Below, in pieces: positions 37,126 through 50,683 of a DNA stretch of 64,000 nucleotides. The DNA lies in NCBI GenBank assembly GCA_037013495.1, contig CM072810.1:36423843-36487842 (forward strand), in the 5' to 3' direction. Below the pieces are notes generated by a model that ran no database searches, was not told the origin of the DNA, and saw only the letters and a program-made list of their open reading frames with translations. The stretch is from Hippophae tibetana. Lineage: Eukaryota; Streptophyta; Magnoliopsida; Rosales; Elaeagnaceae. Position numbers and translations under genes: made by a program. Each line of letters opens with the position of its first letter. Positions within the stretch are counted from its first letter, which is position 1.

Positions 37126-40100
37126 TCCGAGCTCTAAAATGATTGTTTCAATGAATTTATAGTTGTATTTCTTCCAAGCAACTTCAAACATTTTGCAGAA
37201 CACTCATATAGGCATTTGAGCAAAAAACTAAATCTAGAACTATGCAGCTGAACATAAATTTTGAACTCTATATCATGCAAGAGGATGAAACTTTGAACAA
37301 ATTCTATGCAGGTTTTTCAATCAATTTCAACTACCCGTACAATTTGGATGGACCTATTTGGAAAAAAAAGTAGATTGAGAAAATTGTTTTTAGCCTACAT
37401 TATCATTTTCAAGAAAAAGATACCTTGCTTAAATCCATATAGAAAGCCTGTGAACTTACTGTTAAATGAATGAGTTGGGAAATTATTCGAACTGCATTAT
37501 TTCTTGCCAAGATGATAGCAATCCACTTTCGTGGACGGAAAGAGCTTGACTTTATAGACATCAAGTATAGTGGTACGAGCGAAGCTATTTTGACACAATT
37601 GTTAGAAATGATGAATCTAATACCAATGAAGAGAAAATAGCTATACTTTCCCATAGATTTACTAAATTTCTTAGATAGAATAAACCCATTTTTAGGGATT
37701 TTCAAAAAAGGTAATCCGAGCTCTAAAATAAGTATTTCAATGAATTTATAGTTGTATTTCTTCCAAGCAACTTCAAACATTTTGGAGACCACTCATAAAG
37801 GCATTTGAGCAAAAAAAATAAATCTAGAACTATGCAGCTGAACATAAATTTTGAACTCTATATCATGCAAGAGGAAGAAACTTTGAACAAATTCTATGCA
37901 GGTTTTTCAATAAATTTCAGCTACCCGTACAATTTGGATGGACCTATTTGGAAAAAAAAGTAGACTGAGAAAATTGTTGTTAGTCTACATTATCATTTTC
38001 AAGAAAAAGATACCTTGCTTAAATCCATATAGAAGGCCTGTGAACTTACTGTTAAATGAATTAGTTGGGAAATTATTAGAACTGCATTATTTGTTGCCAA
38101 GATGATTGCAATCCACTTTCGTGGACGGAAAGAGCTTGACTTTATAGACATCAAGTATAGTGGTACGAGCGAAGCTATTTTTCACAATTGTTAGAAATGA
38201 TGAATCTAATACCAATGAAGAGAAAATATCTATACTTTCCCATAGATTTACTAAATTTCTTAGAAAGAATAAACCCATTTTTAGGGATTTAAAAAAAAGG
38301 TAATCCGAGCTCTAAAATGATTATTTCAATGAATTTATAGTTGTATTTCTTCCAAGCAACTTCAAACATTTTGCAGAACACTCATATAGGCATTTGAGCA
38401 AAAAACTAAATCTAGAACTATGCAGCTGAACATAAATTTTGAACTCTATATCATGCAAGAGGAAGAAACTTTGAACAAATTCTATGCAGTTTTTTCAATC
38501 AATTTCAACTACCCGTACAATTTGGATGGACCTATTTGGAAAAAAAAGTAGATTGAGAAAATTGTTTTTAGCCTACATTATAATTTTCAAGAAAAAGATA
38601 CCTTGCTTAAATCCATATAGAAGGCCTGTGAACTTACTGTTAAATGAATAAGTTGGGAAATTATTCGAACTGCATTATTTGTTGCCAAGATGATTGCAAT
38701 CCACTTTCGTGGACGGAAAGAGCTTGACTTTATAGACATCAAGTATAGTGGTACGAGCGAAGCTATTTTGACACAATTGTTAGAAATGATGAATCTAATA
38801 CCAATGAAGAGAAAATAGCTATACTTTCCCATAGATTTACTAAATTTCTTAGATAGAATAAACCCATTTTTAGTGATTTTCAAAAAAGGTAATCCGAGCT
38901 CTAAAATAAGTATTTCAATGAATTTATAGTTGTATTTCTTCCAAGCAACTTCAAACATTTTGGAGACCACTCATATAGGCATTTGAGCAAAAAAAATAAA
39001 TCTAGAACTATGCAGCTGAACATAAATTTTGAACTCTATATCATGCAAGAGGAAGAAACTTTGAACAAATTCTATGCAGGTTTTTCAATAAATTTCAGCT
39101 ACCCGTACAATTTGGATGGACCTATTTGGAAAAAAAAGTATATTGAGAAAATTGTTGTTAGTCTACATTATCATTTTCAAGAAAAAGATACCTTGCTTAA
39201 ATCCATATAGAAGGCCTGTGAACTTACTGTTAAATGAATAAGTTGGGAAATTATTCGAACTGCATTATTTGTTGCCAAGATGATTGCAACCCACTTTCGT
39301 GGACGGAAAGAGCTTGACTTTATAGACATCAAGTATTGTGGTACGAGCGAAGCTATTTTTACACAATTGTTAGAAATGATGAATCTAATACCAATGAAGA
39401 GAAAATATCTATACTTTCCCATAGATTTACTAAATTTCTTAGAAAGAATAAACCCGTTTTTAGGGATTTAAAAAAAAGGTAATCCGAGCTCTAAAATGAT
39501 TATTTCAATGAATTTATAGTTGTATTTCTTCCAAGCAACTTCAAACATTTTGCAGAACACTCATATAGGCATTTGAGCAAAAAACTAAATCTAGAACTAT
39601 GCAGCTGAACATAAATTTTGAACTCTATATCATGCAAGAGGATGAAACTTTGAACAAATTCTATGCAGGTTTTTCAATCAATTTCAACTACCCGTACAAT
39701 TTGGATGGAATTATTTAGAAAAAAAAGTAGATTGAGAAAATTGTTTTTAGCCTACATTATAATTTTCAAGAAAAAGATACCTTGCTTAAATCCATATAGA
39801 AGGCCTGTGAACTTACTGTTAAATGAATAAGTTGGGAAATTATTCGAACTGCATTATTTGTTGCCAAGATGATTGCAATCCACTTTCGTGGACGGAAAGA
39901 GCTTGACTTTATAGACATCAAGTATAGTGGTACGAGCGAAGCTATTTTGACACAATTGTTAGAAATGATGAATCTAATACCAATGAAGAGAAAATAGCTA
40001 TACTTTCCCATAGATTTACTAAATTTCTTAGATAGAATAAATCCATTTTTAGTGATTTTCAAAAAAGGTAATCCGAGCTCTAAAATAAGTATTTCAATGA

Positions 40101-42427
40101 TTTTATAGTTGTATTTCTTCCAAGCAACTTCAAACATTTTGGAGACCACTCATATAGGCATTTGAGCAAAAAAAATAAATCTAGAACTATGCAGCTGAAC
40201 ATAAATTTTGAACTCTATATCATGCAAGAGGAAGAAACTTTGAACAAATTCTATGCAGGTTTTTCAATAAATTTCAGCTACCCGTACAATTTGGATGGAC
40301 CTATTTGGAAAAAAAAGTATATTGAGAAAATTGTTGTTAGTCTACATTATCATTTTCAAGAAAAAGATACCTTGCTTAAATCCATATAGAAGGCCTGTGA
40401 ACTTACTGTTAAATGAATTAGTTGGGAAATTATTAGAACTGCATTATTTGTTGCCAAGATGATTGCAATCCACTTTCGTGGACGGAAAGAGCTTGACTTT
40501 ATAGACATCAAGTATAGTGGTACGAGCGAAGCTATTTTTCACAATTGTTAGAAATGATGAATCTAATACCAATGAAGAGAAAATATCTATACTTTCCCAT
40601 AGATTTACTAAATTTCTTAGAAAGAATAAACCCATTTTTAGGGATTTAAAAAAAAGGTAATCCGAGCTCTAAAATGATTATTTCAATGAATTTATAGTTG
40701 TATTTCTTCCAAGCAACTTCAAACATTTTGCAGAACACTCATATAGGCATTTGAGCAAAAAACTAAATCTAGAACTATGCAGCTGAACATAAATTTTGAA
40801 CTCTATATCATGCAAGAGGATGAAACTTTGAACAAATTCTATGCAGGTTTTTCAATCAATTTCAACTACCCGTACAATTTGGATGGAATTATTTAGAAAA
40901 AAAAGTAGATTGAGAAAATTGTTTTTAGCCTACATTATAATTTTCAAGAAAAAGATACCTTGCTTAAATCCATATAGAAGGCCTGTGAACTTACTGTTAA
41001 ATGAATAAGTTGGGAAATTATTCGAACTGCATTATTTGTTGCCAAGATGATTGCAATCCACTTTCGTGGACGGAAAGAGCTTGACTTTATAGACATCAAG
41101 TATAGTGGTACGAGCGAAGCTATTTTGACACAATTGTTAGAAATGATGAATCTAATACCAATGAAGAGAAAATAGCTATACTTTCCCATAGATTTACTAA
41201 ATTTCTTAGATAGAATAAACCCATTTTTAGTGATTTTCAAAAAAGGTAATCCGAGCTCTAAAATAAGTATTTCAATGAATTTATAGTTGTATTTCTTCCA
41301 AGCAACTTCAAACATTTTGGAGACCACTCATATAGGCATTTGAGCAAAAAAAATAAATCTAGAACTATGCAGCTGAACATAAATTTTGAACTCTATATCA
41401 TGCAAGAGGAAGAAACTTTGAACAAATTCTATGCAGGTTTTTCAATAAATTTCAGCTACCCGTACAATTTGGATGGACCTATTTGGAAAAAAAAGTATAT
41501 TGAGAAAATTGTTGTTAGTCTACATTATCATTTTCAAGAAAAAGATACCTTGCTTAAATCCATATAGAAGGCCTGTGAACTTACTGTTAAATGAATTAGT
41601 TGGGAAATTATTAGAACTGCATTATTTGTTGCCAAGATGATTGCAATCCACTTTCGTGGACGGAAAGAGCTTGACTTTATAGACATCAAGTATAGTGGTA
41701 CGAGCGAAGCTATTTTTCACAATTGTTAGAAATGATGAATCTAATACCAATGAAGAGAAAATATCTATACTTTCCCATAGATTTACTAAATTTCTTAGAA
41801 AGAATAAACCCATTTTTAGGGATTTAAAAAAAAGGTAATCCGAGCTCTAAAATGATTATTTCAATGAATTTATAGTTGTATTTCTTCCAAGCAACTTCAA
41901 ACATTTTGCAGAACACTCATATAGGCATTTGAGCAAAAAACTAAATCTAGAACTATGCAGCTGAACATAAATTTTGAACTCTATATCATGCAAGAGGATG
42001 AAACTTTGAACAAATTCTATGCAGGTTTTTCAATCAATTTCAACTACCCGTACAATTTGGATGGACCTATTTAGAATAAAAAGTAGATTGAGAAAATTGT
42101 TTTTAGCCTACATTATCATTTTCAAGAAAAAGATACCTTGCTTAAATCCATATAGAAGGCCTGTGAACTTACTGTTAAATGAATAAGTTGGGAAATTATT
42201 CGAACTGCATTATTTGTTGCCAAGATGATTGCAATCCACTTTCGTGGACGGAAAGAGCTTGACTTTATAGAGATCAAGTATAGTGGTACGAGCGAAGCTA
42301 TTTTTACACAATTGTTAGAAATGATGAATCTAATACCAATGAAGAGAAAATATATATACTTTCCCATAGATTTACTAAATTTCTTAGAAAGAATAAACCC
42401 GTTTTTAGGGATTTAAAAAAAAGGTAA
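37126..42427. repeat. Regular dimeric higher-order repeat, about 1,178 bp
   Basis: Monomers start at 37126, 37715, 38304, 38893, 39483, 40072, 40661, 41250 and 41839, with tails C A C A C A C A A. Dimers starting at 38304, 39483 and 40661 share 'cattataattttc' in the first unit, and the last two also share 'ggaattatttag'. The second units at 40072 and 41250 share the 'tttttcacaattg' deletion variant. The second unit at 38893 instead carries 'tattgtggtacg', so one dimer has been converted or exchanged in its second half. Confidence 0.85.
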
Positions 42428-45376
42428 TCCGAGCTCTAAAATGATTATTTCAATGAATTTATAGTTGTATTTCTTCCAAGCAACTTCAAACATTTTGCAG
42501 AACACTCATATAGGCATTTGAGCAAAACACTAAATCTAGAACTATGCAGCTGAACATAAATTTTGAACTCTATATCATGCAAGAGGATGAAACTTTGAAC
42601 AAATTCTATGCAGGTTTTTCAATCAATTTCAACTACCCGTACAATTTGGATGGACCTATTTGGAAAAAAAAGTAGACTGAGAAAATTGTTTTTAGCCTAC
42701 ATTATCATTTTCAAGAAAAAGATACCTTGCTTAAATCCATATAGAAAGCCTGTGAACTTACTGTTAAATGAATGAGTTGGGAAATTATTCGAACTGCATT
42801 ATTTCTTGCCAAGATGATAGCAATCCACTTTCGTGGACGGAAAGAGCTTGACTTTATAGACATCAAGTATAGTGGTACGAGCGAAGCTATTTTGACACAA
42901 TTGTTAGAAATGATGAATCTAATACCAATGAAGAGAAAATAGCTATACTTTCCCATAGATTTACTAAATTTCTTAGATAGAATAAACCCATTTTTAGGGA
43001 TTTTCAAAAAAGGTAATCCGAGCTCTAAAATAAGTATTTCAATGAATTTATAGTTGTATTTCTTCCAAGCAACTTCAAACATTTTGGAGACCACTCATAT
43101 AGGCTTTTGAGCAAAAAATCTAAATCTAGAACTATGCATCTGAACATAAATTTTGAACTCTATATCATGCAAGAGGAAGAAACTTTGAACAAATTCTATG
43201 CAGGTTTTTCAATCAATTTCAACTACCCGTACAATTTGGATGGACCTATTTGGAAAAAAAAGTAGATTGAGAAAATTGTTTTTAGCCTACATTATCATTT
43301 TCAAGAAAAAGATACCTTGCTTAAATCCATATAGAAAGCCTGTGAACTTACTGTTAAATGAATGAGTTGGGAAATTATTCGAACTGCATTATTTCTTGCC
43401 AAGATGATAGCAATCCACTTTCGTGGACGGAAAGAGCTTGACTTTATAGACATCAAGTATAGTGGTACGAGCGAAGCTATTTTGACACAATTGTTAGAAA
43501 TGATGAATCTAATACCAATGAAGAGAAAATAGCTATACTTTCCCATAGATTTACTAAATTTCTTAGATAGAATAAACCCATTTTTAGTGATTTTCAAAAA
43601 AGGTAATCCGAGCTCTAAAATAAGTATTTCAATGAATTTATAGTTGTATTTCTTCCAAGCAACTTCAAACATTTTGGAGACCACTCATATAGGCATTTGA
43701 GCAAAAAATCTAAATCTAGAACTATGCATCTGAACATAAATTTTGAACTCTATATCATGCAAGAGGAAGAAACTTTGAACAAATTCTATGCAGGTTTTTC
43801 AATCAATTTCAACTACCCGTACAATTTGGATGGACCTATTTGGAAAAAAAAGTAGATTGAGAAAATTGTTTTTAGCCTACATTATCATTTTCAAGAAAAA
43901 GATACCTTGCTTAAATCCATATAGAAAGCCTGTGAACTTACTGTTAAATGAATGAGTTGGGAAATTATTCGAACTGCATTATTTCTTGCCAAGATGATAG
44001 CAATCCACTTTCGTGGACGGAAAGAGCTTGACTTTATAGACATCAAGTATAGTGGTACGAGCGAAGCTATTTTGACACAATTGTTAGAAATGATGAATCT
44101 AATACCAATGAAGAGAAAATAGCTATACTTTCCCATAGATTTACTAAATTTCTTAGATAGAATAAACCCATTTTTAGTGATTTTCAAAAAAGGTAATCCG
44201 AGCTCTAAAATAAGTATTTCAATGAATTTATAGTTGTATTTCTTCCAAGCAACTTCAAACATTTTGGAGACCACTCATATAGGCATTTGAGCAAAAAATC
44301 TAAATCTAGAACTATGCATCTGAACATAAATTTTGAACTCTATATCATGCAAGAGGAAGAAACTTTGAACAAATTCTATGCAGGTTTTTCAATCAATTTC
44401 AACTACCCGTACAATTTGGATGGACCTATTTGGAAAAAAAAGTAGATTGAGAAAATTGTTTTTAGCCTACATTATCATTTTCAAGAAAAAGATACCTTGC
44501 TTAAATCCATATAGAAAGCCTGTGAACTTACTGTTAAATGAATGAGTTGGGAAATTATTCGAACTGCATTATTTCTTGCCAAGATGATAGCAATCCACTT
44601 TCGTGGACGGAAAGAGCTTGACTTTATAGACATCAAGTATAGTGGTACGAGCGAAGCTATTTTGACACAATTGTTAGAAATGATGAATCTAATACCAATG
44701 AAGAGAAAATAGCTATACTTTCCCATAGATTTACTAAATTTCTTAGATAGAATAAACCCATTTTTAGTGATTTTCAAAAAAGGTAATCCGAGCTCTAAAA
44801 TAAGTATTTCAATGAATTTATAGTTGTATTTCTTCCAAGCAACTTCAAACATTTTGGAGACCACTCATATAGGCATTTGAGCAAAAAAAATAAATCTAGA
44901 ACTATGCAGCTGAACATAAATTTTGAACTCTATATCATGCAAGAGGAAGAAACTTTGAACAAATTCTATGCAGGTTTTTCAATAAATTTCAGCTACCCGT
45001 ACAATTTGGATGGACCTATTTGGAAAAAAAAGTATATTGAGAAAATTGTTGTTAGTCTACATTATCATTTTCAAGAAAAAGATACCTTGCTTAAATCCAT
45101 ATAGAAGGCCTGTGAACTTACTGTTAAATGAATTAGTTGGGAAATTATTAGAACTGCATTATTTGTTGCCAAGATGATTGCAATCCACTTTCGTGGACGG
45201 AAAGAGCTTGACTTTATAGACATCAAGTATAGTGGTACGAGCGAAGCTATTTTGACACAATTGTTAGAAATGATGAATCTAATACCAATGAAGAGAAAAT
45301 ATCTATACTTTCCCATAGATTTACTAAATTTCTTAGAAAGAATAAACCCATTTTTAGGGATTTAAAAAAAAGGTAA
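42428..45376. repeat. Monomeric run at 590 bp spacing: local homogenisation
   Basis: Monomers start at 42428, 43017, 43607, 44197 and 44787. The middle units are nearly identical single monomers with exactly 590 bp spacing, all type C, carrying 'caaaaaatct', 'gcatctgaac', 'gaaagcctg', 'gaatgagttg' and 'atttcttgcc'. The minus-strand frame across them translates identically three times (43301-43684, 43891-44274, 44481-44864). Elsewhere in the window neighbouring monomers are of different subtypes, so this stretch was amplified one monomer at a time. Confidence 0.85.
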
Positions 45377-48300
45377 TCCGAGCTCTAAAATGATTATTTC
45401 AATGAATTTATAGTTGTATTTCTTCCAAGCAACTTCAAACATTTTGCAGAACACTCATATAGGCATTTGAGCAAAAAACTAAATCTAGAACTATGCAGCT
45501 GAACATAAATTTTGAACTCTATATCATGCAAGAGGATGAAACTTTGAACAAATTCTATGCAGGTTTTTCAATCAATTTCAACTACCCGTACAATTTGGAT
45601 GGACCTATTTAGAAAAAAAAGTAGATTGAGAAAATTGTTTTTAGCCTACATTATCATTTTCAAGAAAAAGATACCTTGCTTAAATCCATATAGAAGGCCT
45701 GTGAACTTACTGTTAAATGAATAAGTTGGGAAATTATTCGAACTGCATTATTTGTTGCCAAGATGATTGTAATCCACTTTCGTGGACGGAAAGAGCTTGA
45801 CTTTATAGACATCAAGTATAGTGGTACGAGCGAAGCTATTTTTACACAATTGTTAGAAATGATGAATCTAATACCAATGAAGAGAAAATATCTATACTTT
45901 CCCATAGATTTACTAAATTTCTTAGAAAGAATAAACCCGTTTTTAGGGATTTAAAAAAAAGGTAATCCGAGCTCTAAAATGATTATTTCAATGAATTTAT
46001 AGTTGTATTTCTTCCAAGCAACTTCAAACATTTTGCAGAACACTCATATAGGCATTTGAGCAAAACACTAAATCTAGAACTATGCAGCTGAACATAAATT
46101 TTGAACTCTATATCATGCAAGAGGATGAAACTTTGAACAAATTCTATGCAGGTTTTTCAATCAATTTCAACTACCCGTACAATTTGGATGGACCTATTTG
46201 GAAAAAAAAGTAGATTGAGAAAATTTTTTTTAGCCTACATTTTCATTTTCAAGAAAAAGATACCTTGCTTAAATCCATATAGAAAGCCTGTGAACTTACT
46301 GTTAAATGAATGAGTTGGGAAATTATTCGAACTGCATTATTTCTTGCCAAGATGATAGCAATCCACTTTCGTGGACGGAAAGAGCTTGACTTTATAGACA
46401 TCAAGTATAGTGGTACGAGCGAAGCTATTTTGACACAATTGTTAGAAATGATGAATCTAATACCAATGAAGAGAAAATAGCTATACTTTCCCATAGATTT
46501 ACTAAATTTCTTAGATAGAATAAACCCATTTTTAGTGATTTTCAAAAAAGGTAATCCGAGCTCTAAAATAAGTATTTCAATGAATTTATAGTTGTATTTC
46601 TTCCAAGCAACTTCAAACATTTTGGAGACCACTCATATAGGCATTTGAGCAAAAAATCTAAATCTAGAACTATGCATCTGAACATAAATTTTGAACTCTA
46701 TATCATGCAAGAGGAAGAAACTTTGAACAAATTCTATGCAGGTTTTTCAATCAATTTCAACTACCCGTACAATTTGGATGGACCTATTTGGAAAAAAAAG
46801 TAGATTGAGAAAATTGTTTTTAGCCTACATTATCATTTTCAAGAAAAAGATACCTTGCTTAAATCCATATAGAAAGCCTGTGAACTTACTGTTAAATGAA
46901 TGAGTTGGGAAATTATTCGAACTGCATTATTTCTTGCCAAGATGATAGCAATCCACTTTCGTGGACGGAAAGAGCTTGACTTTATAGACATCAAGTATAG
47001 TGGTACGAGCGAAGCTATTTTGACACAATTGTTAGAAATGATGAATCTAATACCAATGAAGAGAAAATAGCTATACTTTCCCATAGATTTACTAAATTTC
47101 TTAGATAGAATAAACCCATTTTTAGTGATTTTCAAAAAAGGTAATCCGAGCTCTAAAATAAGTATTTCAATGAATTTATAGTTGTATTTCTTCCAAGCAA
47201 CTTCAAACATTTTGGAGACCACTCATATAGGCATTTGAGCAAAAAAAATAAATCTAGAACTATGCAGCTGAACATAAATTTTGAACTCTATATCATGCAA
47301 GAGGAAGAAACTTTGAACAAATTCTATGCAGGTTTTTCAATAAATTTCAGCTACCCGTACAATTTGGATGGACCTATTTGGAAAAAAAAGTATATTGAGA
47401 AAATTGTTGTTAGTCTACATTATCATTTTCAAGAAAAAGATACCTTGCTTAAATCCATATAGAAGGCCTGTGAACTTACTGTTAAATGAATTAGTTGGGA
47501 AATTATTAGAACTGCATTATTTGTTGCCAAGATGATTGCAATCCACTTTCGTGGACGGAAAGAGCTTGACTTTATAGACATCAAGTATAGTGGTACGAGT
47601 GAAGCTATTTTTACACAATTATTAGAAATGATGAATCTAATACCAATGAAGAGAAAATAGCTATACTTTCCCATAGATTTACTATATTTCTTAGAAAGAA
47701 TAAACCCGTTTTTAGGGATTTTCAAAAAAGGTAATCCGAGCTTTAAAATAAGTATTTCATTGAATTTATAGTTGTATTTCTTCCAAGCAACTTCAAACAT
47801 TTTGGAGACCACTCATATAGGCATTTGAGCAAAAAATCTAAATCTAGAACTATGCATCTGAACATAAATTTTGAACTCTATATCATGCAAGAGGAAGAAA
47901 CTTTGAACAAATTCTATGCAGGTTTTTCAATCAATTTCAACTACCCGTACAATTTGGATGGACCTATTTGGAAAAAAAGTAGATTGAGAAAATTGTTTTT
48001 AGCCTACATTATCATTTTCAAGAAAAAGATACCTTGCTTAAATCCATATAGAAAGCCTGTGAACTTACTGTTAAATGAATGAGTTGGGAAATTATTCGAA
48101 CTGCATTATTTCTTGCCAAGATGATAGCAATCCACTTTCGTGGACGGAAAGAGCTTGACTTTATAGACATCAAGTATAGTGGTACGAGCGAAGCTATTTT
48201 GACACAATTGTTAGAAATGATGAATCTAATACCAATGAAGAGAAAATAGCTATACTTTCCCATAGATTTACTAAATTTCTTAGATAGAATAAACTCATTT

Positions 48301-50683
48301 TTAGTGATTTTCAAAAAAGGTAATCCGAGCTCTAAAATAAGTATTTCAATGAATTTATAGTTGTATTTCTTCCAAGCAACTTCAAACATTTTGGAGACCA
48401 CTCATATAGGCATTTGAGCAAAAAATCTAAATCTAGAACTATGCATCTGAACATAAATTTTGAACTCTATATCATGCAAGAGGAAGAAACTTTGAACAAA
48501 TTCTATGCAGGTTTTTCAATCAATTTCAACTACCCGTACAATTTGGATGGACCTATTTGGAAAAAAAAGTAGATTGAGAAAATTGTTTTTAGCCTACATT
48601 ATCATTTTCAAGAAAAAGATACCTTGCTTAAATCCATATAGAAAGCCTGTGAACTTACTGTTAAATGAATGAGTTGGGAAATTATTCGAACTGCATTATT
48701 TCTTGCCAAGATGATAGCAATCCACTTTCGTGGACGGAAAGAGCTTGACTTTATAGACATCAAGTATAGTGGTACGAGCGAAGCTATTTTGACACAATTG
48801 TTAGAAATGATGAATCTAATACCAATGAAGAGAAAATAGCTATACTTTCCCATAGATTTACTAAATTTCTTAGATAGAATAAACCCATTTTTAGTGATTT
48901 TCAAAAAAGGTAATCCGAGCTCTAAAATAAGTATTTCAATGAATTTATAGTTGTATTTCTTCCAAGCAACTTCAAACATTTTGGAGACCACTCATATAGG
49001 CATTTGAGCAAAAAAAAATAAATCTAGAACTATGCAGCTGAACATAAATTTTGAACTCTATATCATGCAAGAGGAAGAAACTTTGAACAAATTCTATGCA
49101 GGTTTTTCAATAAATTTCAGCTACCCGTACAATTTGGATGGACCTATTTGGAAAAAAAAGTATATTGAGAAAATTGTTGTTAGTCTACATTATCATTTTC
49201 AAGAAAAAGATACCTTGCTTAAATCCATATAGAAGGCCTGTGAACTTACTGTTAAATGAATTAGTTGGGAAATTATTAGAACTGCATTATTTGTTGCCAA
49301 GATGATTGCAATCCACTTTCGTGGACGGAAAGAGCTTGACTTTATAGACATCAAGTATAGTGGTACGAGCGAAGCTATTTTGACACAATTGTTAGAAATG
49401 ATGAATCTAATACCAATGAAGAGAAAATAGCTATACTTTCTCATAGATTTACTAAATTTCTTAGAAAGAATAAACCCATTTTTAGGGATTTTCAAAAAAG
49501 GTAATCCGAGCTTTAAAATAAGTATTTCAATGAATTTATAGTTGTATTTCTTCCAAGCAACTTCAAACATTTTGGAGACCACTCATATAGGCATTTGAGC
49601 AAAAAAAATAAATCTAGAACTATGCAGCTGAACATAAATTTTGAACTCTATATCATGCAAGAGGAAGAAACTTTGAACAAATTCTATGCAGGTTTTTCAA
49701 TAAATTTCAGCTACCCGTACAATTTGGATGGACCTATTTCGAAAAAAAAGTATATTGAGAAAATTGTTGTTAGTCTACATTATCATTTTCAAGAAAAAGA
49801 TACCTTGCTTAAATCCATATAGAAGGCCTGTGAACTTACTGTTAAATGAATTAGTTGGGAAATTATTAGAACTGCATTATTTGTTGCCAAGATGATTGCA
49901 ATCCACTTTCGTGGACGGAAAGAGCTTGACTTTATAGACATCAAGTATAGTGGTACGAGTGAAGCTATTTTTACACAATTGTTAGAAATGATGAATCTAA
50001 TACCAATGAAGAGAAAATATCTATACTTTCCCATAGATTTACTAAATTTCTTAGAAAGAATAAACCCGTTTTTAGGGATTTAAAAAAAAGGTAATCCGAG
50101 CTCTAAAATGATTATTTCAATGAATTTATAGGTGTATTTCTTCCAAGCAACTTCAAACATTTTGCAGAACACTCATATAGGCATTTGAGCAAAAAACTAA
50201 ATCTAGAACTATGCAGCTGAACATAAATTTTGAACTCTATATCATGCAAGAGGATGAAACTTTGAACAAATTCTATGCAGGTTTTTCAATCAATTTCAAC
50301 TACCCGTACAATTTGGATGGACCTATTTAGAAAAAAAAGTAGATTGAGAAAATTGTTTTTAGCCTACATTATCATTTTCAAGAAAAAGATACCTTGCTTA
50401 AATCCATATAGAAGGCCTGTGAACTTACTGTTAAATGAATAAGTTGGGAAATTATTCGAACTGCATTATTTGTTGCCAAGATGATTGCAATCCACTTTCG
50501 TGGACGGAAAGAGCTTGACTTTATAGACATCAAGTATAGTGGTACGAGCGAAGGTATTTTTACACAATTGTTAGAAATGATGAATCTAACACCAATGAAG
50601 AGAAAATATCTATACTTTCCCATAGATTTACTAAATTTCTTAGAAAGAATAAACCCGTTTTTAGGGATTTAAAAAAAAGGTAA
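45377..50683. repeat. Mixed-subtype block
   Basis: Monomers start at 45377, 45966, 46555, 47145, 47735, 48324, 48914, 49505 and 50095. Units of the 'gaatgagttg'/'atttcttgcc' subtype from the preceding block recur here at 45966, 46555, 47735 and 48324. The last two units (49505 and 50095) match the pairs at 22985/23575 and 32411/33001, including 'acgagtgaagc', 'ataggtg', 'gcgaaggtat' and 'ctaacacc', although they lie more than 16 kb away. The unit at 47735 has one A fewer in its internal A-run, which opens a slightly longer plus-strand frame. Confidence 0.8.
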
